Below are positions 1-14,901 of a stretch of 64,000 nucleotides of DNA, piece after piece (the stretch's first letter is position 1; each line of letters starts with the position of its first letter). The translations under genes and the position numbers were made by a program. The notes beneath the pieces are model-generated. The model made no database searches, had not been told where the DNA came from, and saw only the letters and a program-made list of their open reading frames with translations. The stretch is from Bugula neritina (Eukaryota; Bryozoa; Gymnolaemata; Cheilostomatida; Bugulidae): NCBI GenBank assembly GCA_964035545.1, contig OZ037768.1, forward strand, positions 15,190,175 through 15,254,174. Reading direction: 5' to 3'.

Positions 1-2262
1 TATACTGACATACACTGTAACATACTAAGACATACTGCAACATACCGAAAAATATGGTAACCTACTGAAATATGTTACAAACTACTGAAACATACTGCAA
101 CATACTGCAACATAATGAAATATACTGCAACATACTGAAAGATACTGCAACATACTGAAATATACTGCAAGATACTGCAAAATACTGAAATACATTGTAA
201 AATACCTAAATACATTGCAACACACTTCAACATACTGCAACATATTGAAATACACTGTAACATATTGAAAAACACTGCAACACATTGAAATATACCGCAA
301 CATACCGAAGTATATGGTAGCCTACTGAAATAAACTGCGACATACTGAAATACACTGTAACGTACTGAAATACACTGCAACATACTGAAATACACTGTAA
401 CATATTAAAATACACTGCAACACACTGAAATATACTGAAACATACCGAAATATATGGTAACCCACTGAAATCTGTTGCAAACCACTGAAATATACTGCAA
501 CATACTGCAACATAATGAAGTATACTGCAACATACTGAAATATACTGCAAGATACTGCAACATACTGATACACATTGTAAGATACTGAAATACACTGCAA
601 CATACCGCAACATACTGCAACGTATTGAAATACACTGTAACATATTGAAAAACACTGCAACACATTGAAATATACTGCAACATACTGAAACATACGGCAA
701 CATACTGAAATATACTGCGACACATTGAAATATAGTGCAACATACTGAAATATGCTGTAGCAAACTGAAATACACTGCAATTCACTGAAATATACTGTAA
801 TATATAGAAACGTACTGTAATATACTGAAACATACGGCAACATACTAAAATGTACTGCGACACATTGAAAAATACTGCAACATACTGAAATACACCGTAA
901 CATACTAAACTCCACTGCAACATTCTGAAATACACTGTAACACATTGAAATACACTGCAACACATTGAATTATACTGAAATACATTGTAAGATACTGAAA
1001 TACACTGCAAGATACTGCAACATAATGGAATATATGGTAACCTACTGAAATATGTTGAAAACTACTGAATTATACTGCAACATAATGCAACATAATGAAA
1101 GATACTGCAACATACTGAAATAAACTGCAAGATGCTGCAACATACTGAAATACACTGCAACACACTGAAGTATACTGTAATATACAGAAATGTACTGTAA
1201 AATACTGAAATATACTTCATTATCCTGAAAATACCTAAAGACATTGAAACATACTGATATACACTGAAACATACTGAAATACACTGCAACACATTGGAAT
1301 ATACTGCAACATACCGAAATATATGGTAACCTACTGAAGTATGTTGCAAACTACTGAAATATACTGCAACATACTGAAATACGCCGTAACATACTGAAAT
1401 ACACTGCAACATACTGAAATACATCGTAACAAATTGAAATACACTGCAACACACTGAAATATACTGAAACATACCGAAATATATGGTAACCTACTGAAAT
1501 ATGTTGCAAACCACTGAAACATACTGCATCATCCTGCAACAAAATGAAATATACGGTAACACTGAAGCATACTGCAATATACTGAAATATACTGTAACAT
1601 ACTAAGACATACTGCAACGTACCGAAATATATGGTAACCTACTGAAATATGTTGCAAACCACTGAAATATACTGCAACATATTGAAGTATACTGCAACAT
1701 ACTGGAATATACTGCAAGATACTGCAACATACTGAAATACACTGTAACATACTGAAATACACTGCAAGATACTGAAATATACTGCAAGATACTGCAACAT
1801 ACTGAAACACATTGTAAGATACTGAAATACACTGCAACATACCGCAACATACTGCAACGTATTGAAATACACTGTAACATATTGAAAAATACTGCAACAC
1901 ATTGAAATATACTGCAACATACGGCAACATACTGAAATATACTGCGACACATTGAAATATAGTGCAACATACTGAAATATGCTGTAGCATACTGAAATAC
2001 ACTGCAATTCACTGAAGTATACTGTTTTATACAGAAACGTACTGTAACATACTGAAACATACGGCAACATACTAAAATGTACTGCGACACATTGAAATAT
2101 ACTGCAACATACTGAAATACATCGTAACATACTAAACTCCACTGCAACATTCTGAAATACACTGTAACACATTGAAATACACTGCAACACAGTGAATTAT
2201 ACTGAAATACATTGTAAGATACGAAAACACGCTGCAACATACTGCAACATAATGAAATATAT

Positions 2263-5200
2263 GGTAACCTACGGAAATATGTTGAAAACTACTGAAATAT
2301 ACCGCAACATTATGCAACATAATGAAAGATACTGCAATATACTGAAATAAACTGCAAGATACTGCAACATACTGAAATACACTGTAACATACATAAATAC
2401 ACTGTAACATATTGAAATACACTGCGACATACTGCAACATACCGAAAAACGCTGTAACATATTGAAATACACTGCAACACATTGAAATATTCCGCAACAT
2501 ACCGAAATATATGGTAACCTAATGAGATATACTGTAACACGTTGAAGTACACTGCAACATACTGAAATACACTGCAACACACTAAATTATACTGTAATTT
2601 ACAGAAATGTACTGCAACATACTGAAATATACTGCAAGATACTGCAACATACTGAAATACACTGTAACATACTGAAATACACTGCAACATACTGAAATAT
2701 ACTGCATGATACTGCAACATACTGATACACATTGTAAGATACTGAAATACACTGCAACATACCGCAACATACTGCAACGTATTGAAATACACTGTAACAT
2801 ATTGAAAAACACTGCAACACATTGAAATATAGTGCAACATACTGAAACATACGGCAACATACTGAAATATACTGCGACACATTGAAATATAGTGCAACAT
2901 ACTGAAATATGCTGTAGCATACTGAAATACACTGCAATACACTGAAGTACACTGTAATATACAGAAACGTGCTGTAACATACTGAAACATACGGCAACAT
3001 ACTACAATATACTGTGACACATTGAAATATCCTGCAACATACTGAAATACACCGTAACAAACTGAAATACACTGCAACATACTGAAATACACTGTAACAT
3101 ATTGAAATACGCTGCAACACACTGAAATATACTAAAACATACCGAAATATATGGTAACCTACTGAAATATGTTGCAAACCACTAAAACATACTGCATCAT
3201 CCTGCAACAAAATGAAATATATGGTAACACTGAAGCATACTGCAATATATTGAAATATACTGTAACATACTAAGACATACTGCAACATACCGAAAAATAT
3301 GGTAACCTACTGAAATATGTTACAAACTACTGAAACATACTCCAACATACTGCAACATAATGAAATATACTGCAACATACTGAAAGATACTGCAACATAC
3401 TGAAATACACTATAGAATACCCAAATATACTGCAACATACTGAAATATACTGCAAGATACTGCAAAATACTGAAATACATTGTAAGATACCTAAATACAC
3501 TGCAACATACTGCAACATACTGCAACATATTGAAATACACTGTAACATATTGAAAAACACTGCAACACATTGAAATATACCGCAACATACCGAAGTATAT
3601 GGTAGCCTACTGAAATATACTGCGACATACTGAAATACACTGTAACGTACTGAAGTACACTGCAACATACTGAAATACACTGTAACATATTAAAATACAC
3701 GGCAACACACTGAAATATACTGGAACATACCGAAATATATGGTAACCCACTGAAATCTGTTGCAAACCACTGAAATATACTGCAACATACTGCAACATAA
3801 TGAAGTATACTGCAACATACTGAAATATACTGCAAGATACTGCAACATACTGATACACATTGTAAGATACTGAAATACACTGCAACATACCGCAACATAC
3901 TGCAACGTATTGAAATACACTGTAACATATTGAAAAACACTGCAACACACTGAAACATACTGCAACATACTGAAACATACGGCAACATACTGAAATATAC
4001 TGCGACACATTGAAATATAGTGCAACATACTGAAATATGCTGTAGCAGACTGAAATACACTGCAATTCACTGAAATATACTGTAATATATAGAAACGTAC
4101 TGTAACATACTGAAACATACGGCAACATACTAAAATGTACTGCGACACATTGAAATATACTGCAACATACTGAAATACACCGTAACATACTAAACTACAC
4201 TGCAACATTCTGAAATACACTGTAACACATTGAAATACACTGCAACACATTGAATTATACTGAAATACATTGTAAGATACTGAAATACACTGCAAGATAC
4301 TGCAACATAATGGAATATATGGTAACCTACTGAAATATGTTGAAAACTACTGAATTATACTGCAACATAATGCAACATAATGAAAGATACTGCAACATAC
4401 CGAAATAAACTGCAAGATGCTGCAACATACTGAAATACACTGCAACACACTGAAGTATACTGTAATATACAGAAATGTACTGTAAAATACTGAAATATAC
4501 TTCATTATACTGAAAAAACCTAAAAACATTGAAACATACTGATATACACTGAAACATACTGAAATACACTGCAACACATTTGAATATACTGCAACATACC
4601 GAAATATATGGTAACCTACTGAAGTATGTTGCAAACTACTGAAATATACTGCAACATACTGAAATACGCCGTAACATGCTGAATTACACTGCAACATACT
4701 GAAATACATCGTAACAAATTGAAATACACTGCAACACACTGAAATATACTGAAACATACCGAAATATATGGTAACTTACTGAAATATGTTGCAAACCACT
4801 GAAACATACTGCATCATCCTGCAACAAAATGAAATATACGGTAACACTGAAGCATACTGCAATATACTGAAATATACTGTAACATACTAAGACATACTGC
4901 AACGTACCGAAATATATGGTAACCTACTGAAATATGTTGCAAACCACTGAAATATACTGCAACATATTGAAGTATACTGCAACATACTGGAATATACTGC
5001 AAGATACTGCAACATACTGAAATACACTGTAACATACTGAAATACACTGCAAGATACTGAAATATACTGCAAGATACTGCAACATACTGAAACACATTGT
5101 AAGATACTGAAATACACTGCAACATACCGCAGCATACTGCAACGTATTGAAATACACTGTAACATATTGAAATACACTGCAAGATACTGAAATATACTGC

Positions 5201-5637
5201 AAGATACTGCAACATACTGAAACACATTGTAAGATACTGAAATACACTGCAACATACCGCAGCATACTGCAACACATTGAAATATACTGCAACATACGGC
5301 AACATACTGAAATATACTGCGACACATTGAAATATAGTGCAACGAACTGAAATATGCTGTAGCATACTGAAATACACTGCAATTCACTGAAGTATACTGC
5401 AATATACAGAAACGTACTGTAACATACTGAAACATACGGCAACATACTAAAATGTACTGCGACACATTGAAATATACTGCAACATACTGAAATACACCGT
5501 AACATACTAAACTCCACTGCAACATTCTGAAGTACACTGTAACACATTGAAATACACTGCAACACAGTGAATTATACTGAAATACATTGTAAGATGCGGA
5601 AACACGCTGCAACTTACTGCAACATAATGAAATATAT
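2263..5637. repeat. Family A subunit, 3,375 bp
   Basis: Bounded by GGTAACC landmarks, each followed 14 bp later by GTTGAAAACT and then by AATGAAAGAT units. Inside it, positions 405-1330 of the previous subunit recur at +3,285. The spacing from 56 to 3301 is only 3,245, because this subunit gains about 40 bp near 3405-3444 (a segment containing TATAGAATACCCAAAT). Confidence 0.75.
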
Positions 5638-8600
5638 GGTAACCTACTGAAATATGTTGAAAACTACTGAAATATACTGCAAAATTATGCAACATAATGA
5701 AAGATACTGCAATATACTGAAATAAACTGCAAGATACTGCAACATACTGAAATACACTGTAACATACTGAAATACACTGTAACATATTGAAATACACTGC
5801 GACATACTGCAACATACTGAAAAACGCTGTAACATATTGAAATACACTGCAACACATTGAAATATTCCGCAACATACCGAAATATATGGTAACCTAATGA
5901 GATATACTGTAACACGTTGAAGTACACTGCAACATACTGAAATACACTGCAACACACTAAATTATACTGTAATTTACAGAAATGTACTGCAACATACTGA
6001 AGTATACTGCAAGATACTGCAACATACTGAAATACACTGTAACATACTGAAATACACTGCAAGATACTGAAATATACTGCATGATACTGCAACATACTGA
6101 TACACATTGTAAGATACTGAAATGCACTGCAACATACTAAAATATACTGCATGATACTGCAACATACTCATACACATTGTAAGATACTGAAATACACTGC
6201 AACATACCGCAACATACTGCAACGTATTGAAATACACTGTAACATATTGAAAAACACTGCAACACATTGAAATATACTGCAACATACTAAAACATACGGC
6301 AACATACTGAAATATACTGCGACACATTGAAATATAGTGCAACATACTGAAATATGCTGTAGCATACTGAAATACACTGCAATACACTGAAGTATACTGT
6401 AACAAATTGAAATACACTGCAACACACTGAAATATACTGAAACATACCGATATATATGGTAACCTACTGAAATATGTTGCAAACCACTGAAACATACTGT
6501 ATCATCCTGCAACATAATGAAATATACGGTAACATACTGAAAGATACTGCAACATACTGAAATACACTATGGAATACCGAAATATACTGCAACATACTGA
6601 AATATACTGCAAGATACTGCAAAATACTGAAATACATTGTAAGACACCTAAATACACTGCAACATACTGCAACATACTGCAACATATTGAAATACACTGT
6701 AACATATTGAAAAACACTGCAACACATTGAAATATACCGCAACATACCGAATTATATGGTAGCCTACTGAAATATACTGCGACATACTGAAATACACTGT
6801 AACATACTGAAATACACTGCAACATACTGAAATACACTGTAACATATTAAGATACACTGCAACACACTGAAATATACTGAAACATACCGAAATATATGGT
6901 AACCCACTGAAATATGTTGCAAACCACTGAAATATACTGCAACATACTGCAACATAATGAAGTATACTGCAACATACTGAAATATACTGCAAGATACTGC
7001 AACATACTGATACACATTGCAAGATACTGAAATACACTGCAACACATTGAAATACACTGCAACACACTGAAGTATACTGTAATATACAGAAATGTACTGT
7101 AAAATACTGAAATATACTTCATTATACTGAAAAATACCTAAAAACATTGAAACATACTGATATAAACTGAAACATACTGAAATACACTGCAACACATTGG
7201 AATATACTGCAACATACCGAAATATATGGTAACCTACTGAAGTATGTTGCAAACTAGTGAAATATACTGCAACATATTGAAGTATACTGCAACATACTGA
7301 AAAACGCTGTAACATATTGAAATACACTGCAACACATTGAAATATTCCGCAAAATACCGAAATATATGGTAACCTAATGAGATATACTGTAACACGTTGA
7401 AGTACACTGCAACATACTGAAATACACTGCAACACACTAAATTATACTGTAATTTACAGAAATGTACTGCAACATACTGAAACATACGGCAACATACTGA
7501 AATATACTGCGACACATTGAAATATAGTGCAACATACTGAAATATGCTGTAGCATCCTGAAATACATTGCAATACACTGAAGTATACTGTAATATACAGA
7601 AACGTACTGTAACATGCTGAAACATACGGCAACATACTAAAATATACTGCGACACATTGAAATATACTGCAACATACTGAAATACACCGTAACATACTGA
7701 AATACACTGCAACATACTGAAATACACTGTAACATATTGAAATACACTGCAACACACTGAAATATACTGAAACATACCGATATATATGGTAACCTACTGA
7801 AATATGTTGCAAACCACTGAAACGTACTGCATCATCCTGCAACAAAATGAAATATACGGTAACACTGAAGCATACTGCAGTATACTGAAATGTACTGTAA
7901 CATACTAAGACATACTGCAACATACCGAAAAATATGGTAACCTACTGAAATATGTTACAAACTACTGAAACATACTGCAACATATTATAGCAACATAATG
8001 AAATACACTGCAACATACTGAAATATACTGCAAGATACTGCAAAATACTGAAATACATTGTAAGATACCTAAATACACTGCAACATACTGCAACTTACTG
8101 CAACATATTGAAATACACTGTAACATATTGAAAAACACTGCAACACATTGAAATATACCGCAACATACCGAAGTATATGGTAGCCTACTGAAATATACTG
8201 CGACATACTGAAATACACTGTAACGTACTGAAATACAGTGCAACATACTGAAATACACTGTAACGTATTAAAATACACTGCAACATACTGAAATATACTG
8301 AAACATACCAAAATATATGGTAACCCACTGAAATATGTTGCAAACCACTGAAATATACTGCAACATACTGCAACATAATGAAATATACTGCAACATACTG
8401 AAATATACTGCATGATACTGCAACATACTCATACACATTGTAAGATACTGAAATACACTGCAACATACCGCAACATACTGCAACGTAATGAAATACACTG
8501 TAACATATTGAAAAACACTGCAACACATTGAAATATACTGCAACATACTAAAACATACGGCAACATACTGAAATATACTGCGACATATTGAAATATAATG

Positions 8601-8898
8601 CAACATACTGAAATATGCTGTAGCATACTGAAATACACTGCAATACACTGAAGCATACTGTAATATACAGAAACGTACTGTAACATACTGAAACATACGT
8701 CAACATACTAAAATATACTGCGACACATTGAAATATACTGCAACATACTGAAATACACCGTAACATACTAAACTCCACTGCAACATTCTGAAATACACTG
8801 TAACACATTGAAATACACTGCAACACAGTGAATTATACTGAAATACATTGTGAGATACGGAAACACGCTGCAACATACTGCAAAATAATGAAATATAT
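5638..8898. repeat. Family A subunit, 3,261 bp
   Basis: Bounded by the same GGTAACC plus GTTGAAAACT landmark at 5638 and 8899. It includes the insertion marker ATTATAGCAACATAATG near 7983, which adds 3 bp to the decamer rhythm. That marker recurs near 20622, 25891 and, in altered form, 34925. Confidence 0.72.
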
Positions 8899-11726
8899 GG
8901 TAACCTACTGAAATATGTTGAAAACTACTGAAATATACTGCAAAATTATGCAACATAATGAAAGATACTGCAATATACTGAAATAAACTGCAAGATACTG
9001 CAACATACTGAAATACACTGTAACATACTGAAATACACTGTAACAGATTGCAATACACTGCGACATACTGCAACATACTGAAAAACGCTGTAAAATATTG
9101 AAATACACTGCAACACATTGAAATATTCCGCAACATACCGAAATATATGGTAACCTAATGAGATATACTGTAACACGTTGAAGTACACTGCAACATACTG
9201 AAATACACTGCAACACACTAAATTATACTGTAATTTACAGAAATGTACTGCAAAATACTGAAATATACTGCAAGATACTGCAACATACTGAAATACACTG
9301 TAACATACTGAAATACACAGCAACATACTGAAATATACTGCATGATACTGCAACATACTGATACACATTGTAAGATACTGAAATGCACTGCAACATAGTG
9401 AAATATACTGCATGATACTGCAACATACTCATACACATTGTAAGATACTGAAATACACTGCAACATACCGCAACATACTGCAACGTATTGAAATACACTG
9501 TAACATATTGAAAAACACTGCAACACATTGAAATATACTGCAACATACTGAAATATACGGCAACATACTGAAATATACTGCGACACATTGAAATATAGTG
9601 CAACATACTGAAATATGCTGTAGCATACTGAAATACACTGCAATACACTGAAGTATACTGTAATATACTGAAATGTACTGTAACATACTGAAACATACGG
9701 CAAGATACTAAAATATACTGCGACACATTGAAATATACTGCAACATACTGAAATACACCGTAACATACTGAAATACACTGCAACATACTGAAATACACTG
9801 TAACATATTGAAATACACTGCAACACACTGAAATATACTGAAACATACCGATATATATGGTAACCTACTGAAATATGTTGCAAACCACTGAAACATACTG
9901 CATCATCCTGCAACAAAATGAAATATACGGTAACACTGAAGCATACTGCAATATACTGAAATATACTGTAACATACTAAGACATACTGCAACATACCGAA
10001 AAATATGGTAACCTACTGAAATATGTTACAAACTACTGAAACATACTGCAACATACTGCAACATAATGAAAAACGCTGTAACATATTGAAAAACACTGCA
10101 ACACATTGAAATATACCGCAACATACCGAAATGTATGGTAACCTACTGAAATATGCTGTAACACATTGAAATATCCTGCAACACATTGAAATATACTGCA
10201 ACATACCGAAATATATGGTAACCTACTGAAATATGTTGCAAACGCCTGAAATATACTGCAACATACTGCAACATATTGAAGTATACTGCAACATACTAAA
10301 ATATACTGCAAGATACTGCAACATACTGATATACACTGTAACATACTGAAATACACTGCAACATACTGAAATATACTGCAAGATACTGCAACATACTGAA
10401 ACGCATTGTAAGATACTGAAATACACTGCAACATACCGCAACATACTGCAACGTATTGAAATACACTGTAACATATTGAAAAACACTGCAACACATTGAA
10501 ATTTACTGCAACATACTAAAACATTCGGCAACATACTGAAATATACTGGAACACATTGAAATATAGTGCAACATACTGAAATATGCTGTAGCATACTGAA
10601 ATACACTGCAATACACTGAAGTATACTGTAATATACAGAAACGTACTGTAACATACTGAAACATACGGCAACATACTAAAATATACTGCGACACATTGAA
10701 ATATACTGCAACATACTGAAATACACCGTAACATACTAAACTCCACTGCAACATTCTGAAATACACTGTAACACATTGAAATACACTGCAACATACTAAA
10801 ACATACGGCAACATACTGAAATATACTGCGACATATTGAAATATAATGCAACATACTGAAATATGCTGTAGCATACTGAAATACACTGCAATACACTGAA
10901 GTATACTGTAATATACAGAAACGTACTGTAACATACTGAAACATACGTCAACATACTAAAATATACTGCGACACATTGAAATATACTGCAACATACTGAA
11001 ATACACCGTAACATACTAAACTCCACTGCAACATTCTGAAATACACTGTAACACATTGAAATACACTGCAACACAGTGAATTATACTAAAATACATTGTG
11101 AGATACGGAAACACGCTGCAACATACTGCAAAATAATGAAATATATGGTAACCTACTGAAATATGTTGAAAACTACTGAAATATACTGCAAAATTATGCA
11201 ACATAATGAAAGATACTGCAATATACTGAAATAAACTGCAAGATACTGCAACATACTGAAATACACTGTAACATACTGAAATACACTGCAACATACTGAA
11301 ATATACTGCATGATACTGCAACATACTGATACACATTGTAAGATACTGAAATGCACTGCAACATACTGAAACATACTGCATGATACTGCAACATATTCAT
11401 ACACATTGTAAGATACTGAAAAACACTGCAACATACCGCGACATACTGCAACGTATTGAAATACACTGTAACATATTGAAAAACACTGCAACACATTGAA
11501 ACATACTGCAACATACTGAAACATACGGCAACATACTGAAATATACTGCGACACATTGAAATATAGTGCAACATACTGAAATATGCTGTAGCATACTGAA
11601 ATACACTGCAATACACTGAAGTATACTGTAATATACAGAAACGTATTGTAACATACTGAAACATACGGCAACATACTGAAATATACTGTGACACATTGAA
11701 ATATACTGCAACATACTGAAAAATAT
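8899..11726. repeat. Family A subunit, 2,828 bp (2,248 + 580)
   Basis: The same landmark occurs at 8899, 11147 and 11727, giving spacings of 2,248 and 580 bp. The 2,248-bp part is the unit that is later expanded in tandem at 26.8-33.2 kb. The 580-bp part is a truncated copy. In HOR copy 2 the corresponding landmarks are 21538 and 23786, followed by 26807 (3,021 bp) rather than by a 580-bp piece. Confidence 0.7.
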
Positions 11727-14700
11727 GGTAACCTACTGAAATATGTTGAAAACTACTGAAATATACTGCAAAATTATGCAACATAATGAAAGATACTGCA
11801 ATATACTGAAATAAACTGCAAGATACTGCAACATACTGAAATACACTGTAACATACTGAATTACACTGTAACATATTGAAATACACTGCGACATACTGCA
11901 ACATACTGAAAAACGCTGTAACATATTGAAATACACTGCAACACATTGAAATATTCCGCAACATACCGAAATATATGGTAACCTAATGAGATATACTGTA
12001 ACACGTTGAAGTACACTGCAACATACTGAAATACACTGCAACACACTAAATTATACTGTAATTTACAGAAATGTACTGCAACATACTGAAGTATACTGAA
12101 AGATACTGCAACATACTGAAATACACTGTAACATACTGAAATACACTGCAAGATACTGAAATATACTGCATGATACTGCAACATACTGATACACATTGTA
12201 AGATACTGAAATGCACTGCAACATACTAAAATATACTGCATGATACTGCAACATACTCATACACATTGTAAGATACTGAAATACACTGCAACATACCGCA
12301 ACATACTGCAACGTATTGAAATACACTGTAACATATTGAAAAACACTGCAACACATTGAAATATACTGCAACATACTAAAACATACGGCAACATACTGAA
12401 ATATACTGTGACACATTGAAATATACTGCAACATACTGAAATACACCGTAACATACTGAAACACACTGCAACATACTGAAATACACTGTAACATAGTGAA
12501 ATACACTGCAACACACTGAAATATACTGAAACATGCCGAAATATATGGTAACCTACTGAAATATGTTGCAAACCACTAAAACATACTGCATCATCCTGCA
12601 ACAAAATGAAATATACGGTAACACTGAAGCATACTGAAATATACTGACATACACTGTAACATACTAAGACATACTGCAACATACCGAAAAATATGGTAAC
12701 CTACTGAAATATGTTACAAACTACTGAAACATACTGCAACATACTGCAACATAATGAAATATACTGCAACATACTGAAAGATACTGCAACATACTGAAAT
12801 ATACTGCAAGATACTGCAAAATACTGAAATACATTGTAAAATACCTAAATACATTGCAACACACTTCAACATACTGCAACATATTGAAATACACTGTAAC
12901 ATATTGAAAAACACTGCAACACATTGAAATATACCGCAACATACCGAAGTATATGGTAGCCTACTGAAATAAACTGCGACATACTGAAATACACTGTAAC
13001 GTACTGAAATACACTGCAACATACTGAAATACACTGTAACATATTAAAATACACTGCAACACACTGAAATATACTGAAACATACCGAAATATATGGTAAC
13101 CCACTGAAATCTGTTGCAAACCACTGAAATATACTGCAACATACTGCAACATAATGAAGTATACTGCAACATACTGAAATATACTGCAAGATACTGCAAC
13201 ATACTGATACACATTGTAAGATACTGAAATACACTGCAACATACCGCAACATACTGCAACGTATTGAAATACACTGTAACATATTGAAAAACACTGCAAC
13301 ACATTGAAATATACTGCAACATACTGAAACATACGGCAACATACTGAAATATACTGCGACACATTGAAATATAGTGCAACATACTGAAATATGCTGTAGC
13401 AAACTGAAATACACTGCAATTCACTGAAATATACTGTAATATATAGAAACGTACTGTAATATACTGAAACATACGGCAACATACTAAAATGTACTGCGAC
13501 ACATTGAAAAATACTGCAACATACTGAAATACACCGTAACATACTAAACTCCACTGCAACATTCTGAAATACACTGTAACACATTGAAATACACTGCAAC
13601 ACATTGAATTATACTGAAATACATTGTAAGATACTGAAATACACTGCAAGATACTGCAACATAATGGAATATATGGTAACCTACTGAAATATGTTGAAAA
13701 CTACTGAATTATACTGCAACATAATGCAACATAATGAAAGATACTGCAACATACTGAAATAAACTGCAAGATGCTGCAACATACTGAAATACACTGCAAC
13801 ACACTGAAGTATACTGTAATATACAGAAATGTACTGTAAAATACTGAAATATACTTCATTATCCTGAAAATACCTAAAGACATTGAAACATACTGATATA
13901 CACTGAAACATACTGAAATACACTGCAACACATTGGAATATACTGCAACATACCGAAATATATGGTAACCTACTGAAGTATGTTGCAAACTACTGAAATA
14001 TACTGCAACATACTGAAATACGCCGTAACATACTGAAATACACTGCAACATACTGAAATACATCGTAACAAATTGAAATACACTGCAACACACTGAAATA
14101 TACTGAAACATACCGAAATATATGGTAACCTACTGAAATATGTTGCAAACCACTGAAACATACTGCATCATCCTGCAACAAAATGAAATATACGGTAACA
14201 CTGAAGCATACTGCAATATACTGAAATATACTGTAACATACTAAGACATACTGCAACGTACCGAAATATATGGTAACCTACTGAAATATGTTGCAAACCA
14301 CTGAAATATACTGCAACATATTGAAGTATACTGCAACATACTGGAATATACTGCAAGATACTGCAACATACTGAAATACACTGTAACATACTGAAATACA
14401 CTGCAAGATACTGAAATATACTGCAAGATACTGCAACATACTGAAACACATTGTAAGATACTGAAATACACTGCAACATACCGCAACATACTGCAACGTA
14501 TTGAAATACACTGTAACATATTGAAAAATACTGCAACACATTGAAATATACTGCAACATACGGCAACATACTGAAATATACTGCGACACATTGAAATATA
14601 GTGCAACATACTGAAATATGCTGTAGCATACTGAAATACACTGCAATTCACTGAAGTATACTGTTTTATACAGAAACGTACTGTAACATACTGAAACATA

Positions 14701-14901
14701 CGGCAACATACTAAAATGTACTGCGACACATTGAAATATACTGCAACATACTGAAATACATCGTAACATACTAAACTCTACTGCAACATTCTGAAATACA
14801 CTGTAACACATTGAAATACACTGCAACACAGTGAATTATACTGAAATACATTGTAAGATACGAAAACACGCTGCAACATACTGCAACATAATGAAATATA
14901 T
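11727..14901. repeat. Family A subunit, 3,175 bp, spanning the HOR junction
   Basis: The landmark at 11727 lies 6,089 bp after the one at 5638, and the first several hundred bases follow the 5.6-6.5 kb subunit. The 12,639/12640 boundary of the HOR as counted from the window edge falls inside this subunit. With the three preceding subunits it sums exactly to 12,639 bp (3375 + 3261 + 2828 + 3175). Confidence 0.68.

Larger units (their letters stand above)
1..12639. repeat. Family A 12,639-bp higher-order repeat, copy 1
   Basis: The sequence at position 1 recurs at position 12640, and landmark after landmark recurs at +12,639 (for example 56, 2263, 5638 and 8899 at 12695, 14902, 18277 and 21538). 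The start of the unit is set only by the window edge, so its true phase is unknown. The unit holds four diverged subunits of 2.8-3.4 kb. The first about 11,288 bp match copy 2. The last about 1,350 bp (11289-12639) instead resemble the subunit near 5.6-6.5 kb, displaced by 6,089 bp. The 12,639-bp unit is therefore itself a product of internal duplication. Confidence 0.93.

Noticed and set aside
56-62. GGTAACC palindrome or TATATGG as promoter elements
   Set aside because: They recur hundreds of times as fixed decamer variants with no associated gene. TATA-like text is inherent to the A/T-rich unit.
7871-7880. Isolated CTGCAG (PstI) sites as functional marks
   Set aside because: They arise by one substitution in CTGCAA and are rare and irregular, unlike the GGTAACC landmark.
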